64,000 nt of DNA, taken from the NCBI GenBank assembly GCA_024742475.1, contig JANSYI010000007.1, positions 186,001-250,000 of the forward strand, written 5' to 3'. Source of the DNA: a bacterium. GTDB taxonomy: Bacteria; Myxococcota_A; Polyangia; Nannocystales; Nannocystaceae. The position numbers and the translations under genes were made by a program. Under the pieces are notes generated by a model. That model worked only from the letters and a program-made list of their open reading frames with translations, was not told the DNA's origin and made no database searches. Shown piece by piece: positions 8,648 to 17,642 of the stretch (positions are counted from its first letter, which is position 1; each line of letters opens with the position of its first letter).

Positions 8648-9654
8648 CCGAGTTGTCGTTCGCTCTCGCTGCGTCTTGCGTCTTGTTTGGTGTCGCGGTC
8701 CCTCTGACAACCGTTGCGACCAAGCTGCTCCTGTCTTGGCGCCGACGGCGAATGCCCGAGATCACGAGCTACGGATCGACGCGCGGCTACCTCTACGTCA
8801 CGGCACCTGTCCTGCTCCCATGTGTCTGGGTGCTCTCTGCTGCACTCCACCAGTCGGAGCCTGGCGGGGCTTTGGGCGCATGCCGAGACGAGCAGCTCCT
8901 CGGCTCTGTCTGCGGGGGAGCTCTTTCCCTCGCGCTCGCGCTCATCACGATCGTTCTCGTGGCCGCCACGCGGGTTCCCGGGGGCACCGCGAGGGTGCTC
9001 CAGATCTCCGAGGCCAGTCGACGCGGCCAAGCGCGCGTCGACCTTCTCCGATCGGATGCCACGCTGCGTCGCTGGACCGGTCCTATCGTCGTCGTGGACG
9101 GCAGCGGGCCGGCGGCGTGCGTCCGAGGGCTCTTTCGTCCTCGGATCGAGCTGTCCGCGAAGTACGTCGCGCGCCTCGACAGTGACATGTTGCGTGGTGT
9201 CCTCTTGCACGAGATCGAACACGCCTTGTGCGGTGATCCGCTCCGCGGGTTTGTTGCGGAGGTGGCGATGCGGCTCAACCCACTCGGTTCGTTCCTGCGT
9301 CCCGAGTTCGAGCGATGGCGGTTGGCTCGTGAAATCGCCTGTGACCGTCACGCGGCTTTACTCGGCGCGGACCGAGCAGCGCTTGCTGACGCGCTGGTTC
9401 GCGGGGCACGCTTCCGGAGTGGAACTGCGGTCGCCCCCGGTGTTCACTCGGGCCACAGCGGGGCCCTCGAGCTCCGCGTACGACTGTTGCTCGATGACGC
9501 GGAGATGCCGTGTGCCTGCGGCTCCCGTCGGGGTGTTCTGCGTGGGCTGCTTCTTCTCTTGGCGGTCGCATTGCTTCCCCACGGCCTCGGCTCAGAGCCC
9601 CTCGATTCGTTCCATTTCGCCGTAGACGAGACCGCGGCGGAGCTCCTCGGCTGA
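8644..9654 (+). CDS. BlaR1-like M56 family membrane metallopeptidase
   Basis: 336 residues from a GTG overlapping the blaI-type stop. Several N-terminal membrane helices are followed by a cytoplasmic zinc peptidase domain with HEIEH at residues 189-193, a third-ligand region ([12 protein letters not shown]), and one more hydrophobic segment near the C-terminus. This is the BlaR1/MecR1 architecture without the large extracellular penicillin-binding sensor. A short loop with CACG before the last helix could sense metal, but that is speculation. The protein probably cleaves or inactivates the adjacent repressor on induction. Confidence 0.8.
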   Translation: MTELSFALAASCVLFGVAVPLTTVATKLLLSWRRRRMPEITSYGSTRGYLYVTAPVLLPCVWVLSAALHQSEPGGALGACRDEQLLGSVCGGALSLALALITIVLVAATRVPGGTARVLQISEASRRGQARVDLLRSDATLRRWTGPIVVVDGSGPAACVRGLFRPRIELSAKYVARLDSDMLRGVLLHEIEHALCGDPLRGFVAEVAMRLNPLGSFLRPEFERWRLAREIACDRHAALLGADRAALADALVRGARFRSGTAVAPGVHSGHSGALELRVRLLLDDAEMPCACGSRRGVLRGLLLLLAVALLPHGLGSEPLDSFHFAVDETAAELLG

Positions 9655-9682
9655 CGTCGCCCCGCGATCAGCTGCCGCACCC

Positions 9683-11041
9683 ATGACCACGACACTAAAA
9701 ACTATCGTCAATAGTAGCGCTCTTGGGTGGCTCGTCGTCTCTTCTCCGGGCTGTGTGAGCGGTGAGCTTGCCATCCCCGCACGACCTGCCCCCGCTCCTT
9801 TCGCGGCCGCCCTCGGGGACGATGACCCAGTCCCCGTGCCCATGGGTCCCGTCACCTTGCAAGAGCTGGTGCGGTTCGCCCGGGCCAGCGCTCCGGGGTC
9901 GCTGCTCGCCGAAGCGTCCACATTCGGCGCGCAGGCGGAGCTCGAAGCTGCCCAACAACGCGCGCTCTACAATCCGGTCGTCCAGGTTTCGCTCGGTGCC
10001 CGTTCTCAGGCACGAAGCACCGGGCTGGAGGCTCAGGTCGGCGTTAGCCAGCAGATCGAGGTTGGAGGGGAGCGCAAGCGGAGAATCTCCGCTGCCGAGC
10101 AAGGCGCCCGGGAAGCGGAAAGCGGACGGGAGGGCAGGCTGTGGGTCGTCGAGGTTGAGGTGCGGCGGCTCTATCGGCTCGTCACGGTGTTTGAGGAGCT
10201 CGTCAAGCTGAGCGCTCAGGCGGCAAGCGCCGCCGACAGCCTCGCTGCAGCAACGCAGGAGAAGGTCGAGGCAGGCGAAGAGCCGCCATTGGTCGCCGAA
10301 CTCTCGCGTGCTCGGGCCGCGCTACTGACCGCAAAGGTTCGCGAGACCACAGCGCTTCGCGATGCGGTGCTTGGGCAGCTGGCAGCGGCGAGCGGATGGC
10401 CGGGCGAATCCCCCCTCGTCTTGCGAGCAGTCGACGATCATCCAGTGGCTCCGCCGGATACCACCAAACTCGTCCATCGAGCTCTTCGGCAGAACCGTGA
10501 CCGCGCAACGTTGGAGGCGGGGATCTCGCGCGCCGTTGCCAATCGCCGCCTTGAGAAGCGCGAGGCTTGGCCGGAACCGACGATCGGGGTGAACTACGCT
10601 CGGGAAGCCGGCGTTGCAAACAGCCGTGCCGCGAACGTGGTGCTTGGAACGCTCAGTGTTCCGATCCCCTCCTTCTCGAGAAATCAGGCATCCCGCGCGC
10701 GAGCGCGCGCCGCCGAACGAAGCAGTGAAGCCGCCCTTCTCGCATTCGAGCGCGGAGTTCCGGGCAAGGTTGCGGCCGCCGCAGCCAGAGTCCGCGGCGC
10801 ACTCGAGCGCATCGACGCTCTTGACGAGGTCGCGTCACTCCGGGATGGCCGGCAGCTCGTCGCATTGAACGAAGCGTTCGATGCCGGGGAGGTCGAACTC
10901 CTCGAAGTCCTTCAGACCCTCGAGCAAGTCATCGAGGCTCGTACGGCATTGCTGGAAGCGAAGGTCGAGTACATCAATGCAGCCGCAGCGTTGGAACTCG
11001 TCGTTGGGGCAGAGTTTGGACCAGAGGAGGACACGCCATGA
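9683..11041 (+). CDS. TolC/CzcC-family outer membrane efflux protein
   Basis: Up to 452 residues. The long alpha-helical repeats (ELEAAQQRALYNPVVQ, AAQEKVEAGEEPPLVAELSRARAALL and a second copy near the C-terminus) are typical of TolC-type channels such as CzcC. The start is uncertain: the ATG at 9683 lacks a clear ribosome binding site, and an operator-like palindrome covers codons 6-12, so translation may begin downstream. The gene overlaps the periplasmic adaptor gene by 4 bp and forms the outer membrane part of a tripartite metal efflux pump. Confidence 0.85.
   Translation: MTTTLKTIVNSSALGWLVVSSPGCVSGELAIPARPAPAPFAAALGDDDPVPVPMGPVTLQELVRFARASAPGSLLAEASTFGAQAELEAAQQRALYNPVVQVSLGARSQARSTGLEAQVGVSQQIEVGGERKRRISAAEQGAREAESGREGRLWVVEVEVRRLYRLVTVFEELVKLSAQAASAADSLAAATQEKVEAGEEPPLVAELSRARAALLTAKVRETTALRDAVLGQLAAASGWPGESPLVLRAVDDHPVAPPDTTKLVHRALRQNRDRATLEAGISRAVANRRLEKREAWPEPTIGVNYAREAGVANSRAANVVLGTLSVPIPSFSRNQASRARARAAERSSEAALLAFERGVPGKVAAAAARVRGALERIDALDEVASLRDGRQLVALNEAFDAGEVELLEVLQTLEQVIEARTALLEAKVEYINAAAALELVVGAEFGPEEDTP
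9699..9717. promoter_or_regulatory. operator-like palindrome, site 2
   Basis: On the minus strand this reads CTACTATTGACGATAGTTT, matching site 1 at 8193 in 16 of 19 positions in inverted orientation. It lies at the head of the czcCBA-type genes, which fits repression of the pump by the same BlaI-type protein. Its place inside the annotated start of the outer membrane gene suggests that the true start and promoter lie nearby. Confidence 0.55.
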
Positions 11042-12204
11042 GCCGTGCCCTCCTTCTCGGCCTCGTTTGTGTCGCCGCGGCCTGTAGTGCTTCGGCGCCA
11101 AGTCGTGCGCAGCACGACGAACACGATGAACACGCCGAGGTCGACCACCCAGACAGTGGTGCGAACCACATCGAACTCGACCCTCACGTCGTCGAGCGCA
11201 ACGGGATCCGAACGTCTCCAGCTCGAACTCACCTGCTTCTCGGCTCCCTCGAGGTGCCAGCGGAGATTCGCGTGAACGAGACTCGTGTCGCACATATCGC
11301 CCCATTGGTCCGAGGGCGATTGCAGCAGGTCGACACTCGCCTCGGTGACCAAGTCGAGGCCGGCCAAGTGCTCGCCGAGATGCAGAGCACAGATCTTGGG
11401 AGCCTGCGGGCATCCCTCAAGCAGGCCCAGGCGCGGAAGCGGATGGCAGAGGCAACGCTCTCGCGAAAGGAACGATTGAGGAACTCCGGAGTGGTCGCAA
11501 AGAAGGACATTCTCGCCGCTGAGGGAGCACTCGAGGAGGCGAATGCAGACGTTCAGGCGGCTCGAGCAGAGCTTTCGGTCTACGGGGCCAGAGGCCGCGG
11601 AAGAGGCGCTGCCGTCTCTCTCGAGAGCCCTTTGTCCGGCGTCGTCCTCGAACGTCACGCGATCGAGGGAGAGGTCGTTGACTCGGCGACGACTTTGTTC
11701 GTCGTAGCTGACCTCGACAAGGTCTGGGTGATCGGGAGCGTCTTCGAACGGGACCTCACGCGTATCGCTGTGGGCCTTCCTGCAGAGGTGTCCGTCATCG
11801 CAGTCCCCGGCAGATCTTGGAGGGGGGTCGTTGACTACGTGGATTCTGCCCTCGACCCGGTGTCCCGAACCGTGAAGATCCGCGTCGAGCTCGACAACGC
11901 CGACCGCACGCTTCGTCCAGGCCTGTTCGGCACGATCGCCATCGGAGAGCGCGGGTCGGAGGGCCGGGAGGTCCTGTGTGTCCCCGACGGAGCACTCCAG
12001 GACGTTGAAGGACGGACGGTCGTCTTTATCGAGACGAGCCCCGCGGTGTTCGAAGCAGTTTCGGTCGTACCAGGCGCGCGTGCCCACGGTTTGACCGAGA
12101 TCAAGGACGGATTGGACGTTGGGGCTCCCGTCGTCGTCTCCGGCAGTTTCGCCCTGAAGTCGAAGCTGCTCGAAGGATCGTTGGGCGAAGGTCATGCGCA
12201 CTGA
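11038..12204 (+). CDS. RND periplasmic adaptor, CzcB-like lipoprotein
   Basis: 388 residues. The signal peptide ends in a lipobox (VAAACSAS). A His/Asp/Glu-rich segment (HDEHDEHAEVDHPDSGANH) follows and probably binds divalent metal. Next come the barrel-sandwich/lipoyl halves (VRGRLQQVDTRLGDQVEAGQ), a coiled-coil hairpin (about residues 130-185) and beta-barrel domains with SLESPLSGVVLERHAIEGE. This is the membrane fusion protein that links the inner membrane RND pump to the outer membrane channel. It overlaps both neighbours. Confidence 0.9.
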   Translation: MSRALLLGLVCVAAACSASAPSRAQHDEHDEHAEVDHPDSGANHIELDPHVVERNGIRTSPARTHLLLGSLEVPAEIRVNETRVAHIAPLVRGRLQQVDTRLGDQVEAGQVLAEMQSTDLGSLRASLKQAQARKRMAEATLSRKERLRNSGVVAKKDILAAEGALEEANADVQAARAELSVYGARGRGRGAAVSLESPLSGVVLERHAIEGEVVDSATTLFVVADLDKVWVIGSVFERDLTRIAVGLPAEVSVIAVPGRSWRGVVDYVDSALDPVSRTVKIRVELDNADRTLRPGLFGTIAIGERGSEGREVLCVPDGALQDVEGRTVVFIETSPAVFEAVSVVPGARAHGLTEIKDGLDVGAPVVVSGSFALKSKLLEGSLGEGHAH

Positions 12205-15200
12205 ATCCTCACCGAAGCCAGGTTTTCTGGGCGCGCTCATCCGGTTCTCGACTCAGAACGCCTTGCTCGTCGCATTTGTCGTGCTCGTCACCGGCGCAGT
12301 CGGGGTACGGGCGATGCGAGCGCTGCCGATCGACGCGGTGCCTGACGTCACGAACGTCCAGGTCCAAGTGCTCACGACCGCGCCCGAACTCGGCCCGCTC
12401 GAGGTGGAGCGCTTCGTCACGTACCCGGTCGAATCCGTGATGAGTGGATTGCCCGACTTGGCGGAGTTGCGCAGCGTGACCCGGTTTGGTCTGTCTGCGG
12501 TGACAATCGTGTTCGAAGAGGGGACGGACATCTACCGGGCGCGGCAGCTCGTCGAGGAACGTCTCTCCGCCGCACGAGAGGCGATTCCCGAGGGCTACGG
12601 ATCCCCTCAGATGGGTCCCATCTCCACCGGCTTGGGCGAGATTTTCATGTTCGAGGTCTCCGGCGAGCCCATGTGTGACGCAGGGGCTCCTGATACCGAA
12701 GCATGCTGGAGCTTGATGGAGCTACGCGCCGTTCTCGACTGGGACATCGGCTATCAGCTCCGCTCGGTTCCTGGCGTGGTGGAAGTCAACAGCTTCGGCG
12801 GTGAACTTCGGACCTATGAGGTCGAAGTCGATCCCGACCAACTGCTGTCATTTCGGCTCAGCCTTGCCGAGGTCATCGAAGCCCTCGAGAGGAACAATGC
12901 CAACGCAGGAGGAGCCTACATCGCGCACGCCGGCGAGCAGCGCCTGATCCGTGGCACCGGTCTTCTTCGCTCGCTGCGAGAGATTGAGCAGGTCGTCATC
13001 TCGACCCAGCCTGACGGCACCCCCATCTACATGCGAGATGTCGGCCGCGTTCACTTTGCCCCGATGGTTCGTCAAGGAGCCGTGACGCGAGACGGCCGCG
13101 GGGAGGTCGTCACCGGCACCGTGATGATGCTGATGGGGGAGAACTCGCGCGACGTCGCCCAAGCGGTCAACGCCAGGATCCGGGAGATTGAGGGGACGCT
13201 CCCCGAGGGCGTCTCGATTGAGACCTACTACGACAGAACGCAGCTCGTCGACCGAACGATCATGACCGTCGCGACCAACCTCCTCGAAGGAGGCGCGCTG
13301 GTCGTCGTCGTCTTGCTTCTGCTTCTGGGAAGCCTGCGCGGCGGCTTCCTCGTTGCGAGCGTGATCCCCCTATCCATGCTCGTAACGTTCGTCGTGATGA
13401 AGCAGATGGGTGTCGCAGGGAACCTGATGAGCCTCGGCGCGCTCGACTTTGGCTTGATCGTCGATGCGCCCGTCGTGGTCGTAGAGAGCATCGTGCGGGG
13501 ACGCCGTTCGAGCGGTGGCGCGACCCCCGCAGGTGTCGAAGCTTCGGCTCGAGAAGTCGCTCGCCCCGTGGCATTCGCCGTCGGGATCATCATGCTCGTC
13601 TACGTCCCGATCCTCACGCTCGAGGGGGTGGAGGGCAAGATGTTTCGGCCGATGGCTCTGACGGTCCTCGTCGCGCTCGCGGCATCGCTGTTGCTCGCCG
13701 TCACGCTCATGCCGGCTCTTTCGACCGTGCTCTTTCGCGGGCCTTCAGTGGGCGAGGAAACGCGGCTGATGCGTATTGCGCATCGTTTGTACGACCCCCT
13801 CGTTCGCATCGCGCTGCGCTACCGCCGGACCGTTGCGTTCCTCGCCTTCTCCTCGTTCTTGGCGTCCCTTCTCCTCGTCCCACGGCTTGGCGCGGAATTC
13901 ATGCCGCGCCTGGATGAAGGAGCCATCGCAATTCAGGCTGTGAGACTCCCGTCCGTTTCGCTCGAGGAGTCCGTACGGGCGACGACGCGAGTTGAAGAAG
14001 TGTTGCTGGAGCACTTCGGCGATGAGGTCCTCACGGCAGTGTCTCGAACGGGCCGTGCAGAGATCGCGACCGACCCGATGGGGGTCGAGATCAGCGACAT
14101 CTATGTGATGCTCAGGCCGCGAGAGAGTTGGAGATACGAGACCCAGGCCGAGCTCGTCGCCGCGATGTCTGAACGTCTCGAGGCTGAAGCCATCGGTCAG
14201 AACTTCGTGTTCTCACAGCCTATCGAGCTGAGAACGAACGAACTCGTCAGTGGGTCTCGTTCCGACATCGCTGTGAGTATCTTCGGCGATGACTTCGACG
14301 AACTGCGGCGCGCAGGAACATCCGTGGCGTCCCTGTTGGGGGAACTCGACGGCGCACAAGACATCAATGTCGAGCAGGTTGCCGGGCTGCCGCTGTTGAC
14401 GATCGAGGCCAACCGAGATGCGATCGCCCGCTATGGCGCAGATGTTCGCGACGTCATGCGAGCTGTTGAAGCAATGGGCGGTTCCGATGCGGGTGAAGTC
14501 TTTGCGGGGCAGCGGAGGTTTCCTCTACGTGTTCGCATCGCGGAGCACCGTCGCTCCGACCCTGCCGCGATTCGGCGGATCCCGGTGGCCACCGAAGCGG
14601 GCCAGCTGGTGCCGCTGGGTCAGGTTGCGGACGTTCGGACAGACGAGGGGCCGGCTCAGGTAAGCCGGGCGAGTGTCCGACGGCGATTAACGGTTCAAGT
14701 CAACGTGCGCGGGCGTGACCTCGCAGGCTATGTCGCGGAGGCGCAGCGGCGCATCTCGAGCGAGCTCGAGCTCCCCGACGGCTATTTCGTCGAGTGGGGC
14801 GGGCAGTTCGAGAATCTGGAACGCGCAACCGATCGGCTGGTTGTCGTCGTCCCGTTGGTGCTCGCTTCCATTTTCGTCCTGCTCTACGTCAACTTCAGGG
14901 ATGTCCGGCCAGCGCTCCTCGTCTTCGCGAACGTCCCCATCGCCGCGACAGGAGGATTGGTCGCTCTCGTCGCGCGCGGTATGCCGTTCTCGATTTCCGC
15001 GGCGGTCGGGTTTATCGCGTTGTTCGGCATTGCGGTGCTCAACGGCGTTGTCATGGTCTCTTGCATCCGGGACCTCCGACAGCACGCAGAGTCGACGGCC
15101 GAGGCATGCTTGGAGGGCGCGAAACTCCGTCTTCGGCCCGTTCTGATGACGGCGCTCACCGATGTCCTGGGGTTCCTTCCGATGGCGACCTCAACCACTG

Positions 15201-15358
15201 CAGGCGCAGAGGTCCAACGCCCGCTCGCCACGGTTGTGATCGGAGGCCTCGCGACCTGCACGGTCTTGACGCTTCTCGTTCTTCCTGCCTTGTATGCGTG
15301 GCTTGGCGGAAGTGCTGAGGGGGGGCACAGGGTCCATGGGGAGGTGAGAGGTGGCTAG
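12194..15358 (+). CDS. heavy-metal efflux RND transporter, CzcA-like
   Basis: 1054 residues, the usual length for HME-RND proteins. The N-terminal helix (LIRFSTQNALLVAFVVLV) is followed by LPIDAVPDVTNVQVQV, a strong family signature. Helix 4 carries the motif region DFGLIVDAPVVVVES, the HME version of the proton relay. Two large periplasmic loops and twelve membrane helices are recognisable. The start overlaps the adaptor gene by 11 bp. The protein should export divalent cations (Co, Zn, Cd or Ni, or monovalent Cu/Ag) driven by protons; the metal cannot be fixed from sequence here. Confidence 0.92.
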   Translation: MRTESSPKPGFLGALIRFSTQNALLVAFVVLVTGAVGVRAMRALPIDAVPDVTNVQVQVLTTAPELGPLEVERFVTYPVESVMSGLPDLAELRSVTRFGLSAVTIVFEEGTDIYRARQLVEERLSAAREAIPEGYGSPQMGPISTGLGEIFMFEVSGEPMCDAGAPDTEACWSLMELRAVLDWDIGYQLRSVPGVVEVNSFGGELRTYEVEVDPDQLLSFRLSLAEVIEALERNNANAGGAYIAHAGEQRLIRGTGLLRSLREIEQVVISTQPDGTPIYMRDVGRVHFAPMVRQGAVTRDGRGEVVTGTVMMLMGENSRDVAQAVNARIREIEGTLPEGVSIETYYDRTQLVDRTIMTVATNLLEGGALVVVVLLLLLGSLRGGFLVASVIPLSMLVTFVVMKQMGVAGNLMSLGALDFGLIVDAPVVVVESIVRGRRSSGGATPAGVEASAREVARPVAFAVGIIMLVYVPILTLEGVEGKMFRPMALTVLVALAASLLLAVTLMPALSTVLFRGPSVGEETRLMRIAHRLYDPLVRIALRYRRTVAFLAFSSFLASLLLVPRLGAEFMPRLDEGAIAIQAVRLPSVSLEESVRATTRVEEVLLEHFGDEVLTAVSRTGRAEIATDPMGVEISDIYVMLRPRESWRYETQAELVAAMSERLEAEAIGQNFVFSQPIELRTNELVSGSRSDIAVSIFGDDFDELRRAGTSVASLLGELDGAQDINVEQVAGLPLLTIEANRDAIARYGADVRDVMRAVEAMGGSDAGEVFAGQRRFPLRVRIAEHRRSDPAAIRRIPVATEAGQLVPLGQVADVRTDEGPAQVSRASVRRRLTVQVNVRGRDLAGYVAEAQRRISSELELPDGYFVEWGGQFENLERATDRLVVVVPLVLASIFVLLYVNFRDVRPALLVFANVPIAATGGLVALVARGMPFSISAAVGFIALFGIAVLNGVVMVSCIRDLRQHAESTAEACLEGAKLRLRPVLMTALTDVLGFLPMATSTTAGAEVQRPLATVVIGGLATCTVLTLLVLPALYAWLGGSAEGGHRVHGEVRGG

Positions 15359-15382
15359 GACCCGGGGTGGCGCAGTGTTGTG

Positions 15383-15431
15383 CGACATCTGTACTTTGCA
15401 GACAGCACGACATTTCTACTTTGCGTTGACA
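15383..15431. mobile_element. lone IS21-like terminal repeat remnant
   Basis: Two direct copies of a 17-bp unit, CGACATCTGTACTTTGC (15383-15399) and CGACATTTCTACTTTGC (15408-15424), 25 bp apart, are followed by GTTGACA. On the minus strand this reads TGTCAACGC and then the repeats, like the multiple terminal repeats of IS21-type elements. No transposase genes are present, so this is at most a solo end marking past transposition next to the metal-resistance block. Confidence 0.4.
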
Positions 15432-15630
15432 TCGTTCAGGGGGCCACGGACGCCCCAATACGCTCCGGGATCAATCCCAGCGCTTTCCGACAGCCCCTCC
15501 GTGCCCAGTCCCGCCTCCCGCTCGCGCGGCTGCGCCCAAGGGCAAGGTCGACAAGAAGCGACCCAAAGTCGGGCCGTCCGACCAGAGCGATCCGCCCAAG
15601 ACCCCGATCCCCGCGACGGGCACGAGCGCG

Positions 15631-16335
15631 TCAGCAACCCGTCGCCGTGCAGGCGCACCGCGAGCGCCCCGCATCGAGACCCGGCAGCGCGTCCTGGGCT
15701 TGGCCGCAGGTCATCGTCGAGTCGGCCGCGCCGCACTCGAACGAGCCTTGGTAGCAGGCCTGGGAGCTCCCGCTGCAGTGCATGCTGCACGCCGCGTCAC
15801 CGCACTGCACCACCGACTGGCTGCACGCCTGGTGCGCGACGCACCGCACCTCGCATGCATGGCCGGGCGGACAGACGACCGTGGCCTGCGAGCACGACTG
15901 CTCGCCGGCGCAACGGACCTCGCACGGCATGCCGGCCGCGCACAGCAAGGACCGGCCCGCACACTCCTGATTCCCCATGCACTCGATCGTGCAGACGCCG
16001 TCATCGCAGCTGTCACAGTCGCTCTCCTCGGCGTTGCACGGCGCGTCTGCGGGCGGTGCAGCCGCGCAGGCCATCGCGCTGCCGGTCGTGCCGGGTGAGC
16101 CAGTCTCCGAGGAACTCGACGCCTCGCCGCTGCCGGAGCTGGACCCCTCCTCCGTGACGTTCGAGGTGGCGCCCGGCCCCGAGGAGGTTTGCGCGGCGCT
16201 CCCGGGCGTGACGTCGGCGCTGGTTCCTTCGGTCGATGCGCCCGCCGACGCCGGGCCGTCGTAGGCCGGGTTGACCATCGTGCATCCGAGCGTGAGCGCG
16301 GCCGCGAGGACGCAGACATGGCGACGAGCGAGCAT
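15631..16335 (-). CDS. Cys-rich repeat lipoprotein
   Basis: 234 residues from the ATG giving MLARRHVCVLAAALTLGCTM; the Cys in LTLGC is the lipidation site. A Ser/Gly/Thr/Glu linker (to about residue 85) precedes roughly six repeats of about 23 residues with a pattern like PCEVRCAGEQSCSQATVVC and ACEVRCVAHQACSQSVVQC. The even Cys spacing suggests a disulfide-laddered rod, probably at the cell surface. Function unknown. Confidence 0.65.
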   Translation of the reverse strand: MLARRHVCVLAAALTLGCTMVNPAYDGPASAGASTEGTSADVTPGSAAQTSSGPGATSNVTEEGSSSGSGEASSSSETGSPGTTGSAMACAAAPPADAPCNAEESDCDSCDDGVCTIECMGNQECAGRSLLCAAGMPCEVRCAGEQSCSQATVVCPPGHACEVRCVAHQACSQSVVQCGDAACSMHCSGSSQACYQGSFECGAADSTMTCGQAQDALPGLDAGRSRCACTATGC

Positions 16336-16458
16336 TCGCGTGCAGTCGCGATCATTCGGCCTCTTGATGCTGCGCGCAACCAAATGTCCCATATCCGAGC
16401 CTGAGGCCCCCTTCCCCGCGTCAGCGGCGCCCCACTGTGGAGCACGGCCTACGCAAGA

Positions 16459-16488
16459 GCCCCTCCGTCCCGCGCAGGACGAAGGGGC
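16459..16488 (-). terminator. hairpin, probable terminator
   Basis: A 12-bp stem with one mismatch and a 6-nt loop: GCCCCTCCGTCC pairs with GGACGAAGGGGC. It lies 19 bp beyond the stop of the coiled-coil lipoprotein gene on the minus strand and before the Cys-rich lipoprotein gene. There is no U tract, as is common in GC-rich genomes. Confidence 0.5.
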
Positions 16489-16506
16489 CGCGTGCGTCGG
16501 CGCCCG

Positions 16507-17004
16507 CTACTTCTTCGCGGCGTCGAGCTTGCGCTCCGCGGCGTTGATCGCCGTCGTCACGCCCAGTTTGCCATCGTCGAGCAGCTTGTCGCCCTTGAAC
16601 TCGGCCAGGTCCTTGCGGGCCTCGGCGAGCTTCTTCTCGACGTCGATGAACTCCGGGCTCTTGCGCACCGCGTCGTCGAGGCCCTCGAGCTCACCGTCGA
16701 TCGTCTCGATGCGCTTCTTCGCCCGGGCGACGAAGGCCGCGTCGGTCTCGTCTTTGAGCGCTTCGAAGCGGCCCCGCTCCTGGTCACCGGCCGCGTCGGC
16801 TTCGGCCCCTTCGAGCTGCTTCTCGGCCGCCTCCTTGGCGTCCTCGAGCTCCTTCTTGGCCTCTTTGAGCTCCTCCTTGGCTTCGGCGACCCCTTCGCGC
16901 GCTTCTTGCTTCGCATCGGCGACCTTCTCCTTGGCCGTCGAGTCGTCGCAGCCAAAGCACAGGCCCATGGAGAACGTGAGGATGATGGGTCGTGTGACGT
17001 TCAT
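16507..17004 (-). CDS. coiled-coil lipoprotein
   Basis: 165 residues. A short signal peptide ends in LCFGCDDS with Cys19 as the lipid anchor. The rest is almost entirely charged helix: Lys/Glu/Ala heptads (KEELKEAKKELEDAKEAAEK) form a long coiled coil at about residues 25-80, with a second helical region to the end. Apart from coiled-coil character I recognise no family. It may be an envelope spacer protein. Confidence 0.65.
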   Translation of the reverse strand: MNVTRPIILTFSMGLCFGCDDSTAKEKVADAKQEAREGVAEAKEELKEAKKELEDAKEAAEKQLEGAEADAAGDQERGRFEALKDETDAAFVARAKKRIETIDGELEGLDDAVRKSPEFIDVEKKLAEARKDLAEFKGDKLLDDGKLGVTTAINAAERKLDAAKK

Positions 17005-17178
17005 TGCAAACGACCTCTTGCAAGCCCGGCGCTCCGGTCGCAGTTCAGTGGTTTCATCATGTTAGCCCCGGCGCTCGAGAGCGTGCGCGACGGCGACCTG
17101 GGCGATTTCGCACAGCCGTGCGGAGCGGCGCGATGCCGCGGATCAATTCCCCGGTTCTCCCGACGGTACGCGTGACCC

Positions 17179-17637
17179 ATGTCCAAGCCTCATCGCGTCG
17201 TCGGTTCTCTCCATCTCCCCCGCCCCTTTCATGGCCTGCAGCGTCGCCTGCGGCATCTGGGTGTCTTCGCGCTCGGGTTCATGTGCGTCGGCCTCGCGCC
17301 GGAGAAGGCCAAGGCCGGCACCACGTATCGCATGTTCTGCAAGGGCCGCTTCAAGTTCGAGGCCGCCAAGTCCCACAACTGGATCCGCTTCTCCAAGGCC
17401 CCCCGCGGCTCGTACAACGGCCAGAACCTCGCCAACGGGCAGTGCGCCTGGGCCGACCGGGCGCTCAACAGCGCCGAGCCTGCCATCGTGAACTTCAGCC
17501 ATGGCATGGGCAAGGCGGTCATTCCCGCCGTCGTCGAGTGCTCGCGCGAATCCGGCTGCGTCATGGGGTTCTTCGCCGAGATGCGGGGCAACCAGCTGTG
17601 GGCCGACATCCACAAGCCCCTGTGGCTCGTGCCCTAG
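17179..17637 (+). CDS. small secreted protein of unknown function
   Basis: 152 residues. A long N-region and hydrophobic segment (GVFALGFMCVGLAPEKAKA) look like a signal peptide cleaved after AKA. The mature part of about 105 residues contains several Cys (FCKGRF, GQCAWADRA, VECSRESGCVMGF) and aromatic residues, which suggests a compact disulfide-bonded domain. I do not recognise the family. The gene converges with the sigma factor gene 5 bp away. Confidence 0.55.
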   Translation: MSKPHRVVGSLHLPRPFHGLQRRLRHLGVFALGFMCVGLAPEKAKAGTTYRMFCKGRFKFEAAKSHNWIRFSKAPRGSYNGQNLANGQCAWADRALNSAEPAIVNFSHGMGKAVIPAVVECSRESGCVMGFFAEMRGNQLWADIHKPLWLVP

Positions 17638-17642
17638 GTTCC

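Noticed and set aside
8644..9654. Reading the BlaR1-like protein as a beta-lactam sensor
   Set aside because: The extracellular penicillin-binding domain is absent and all neighbours are metal efflux genes.
15380..15754. Plus-strand frame starting at the IS-like end
   Set aside because: Low-complexity, overlaps the Cys-rich lipoprotein gene and has no ribosome binding site; at best it includes a cut gene end, noted as a finding.
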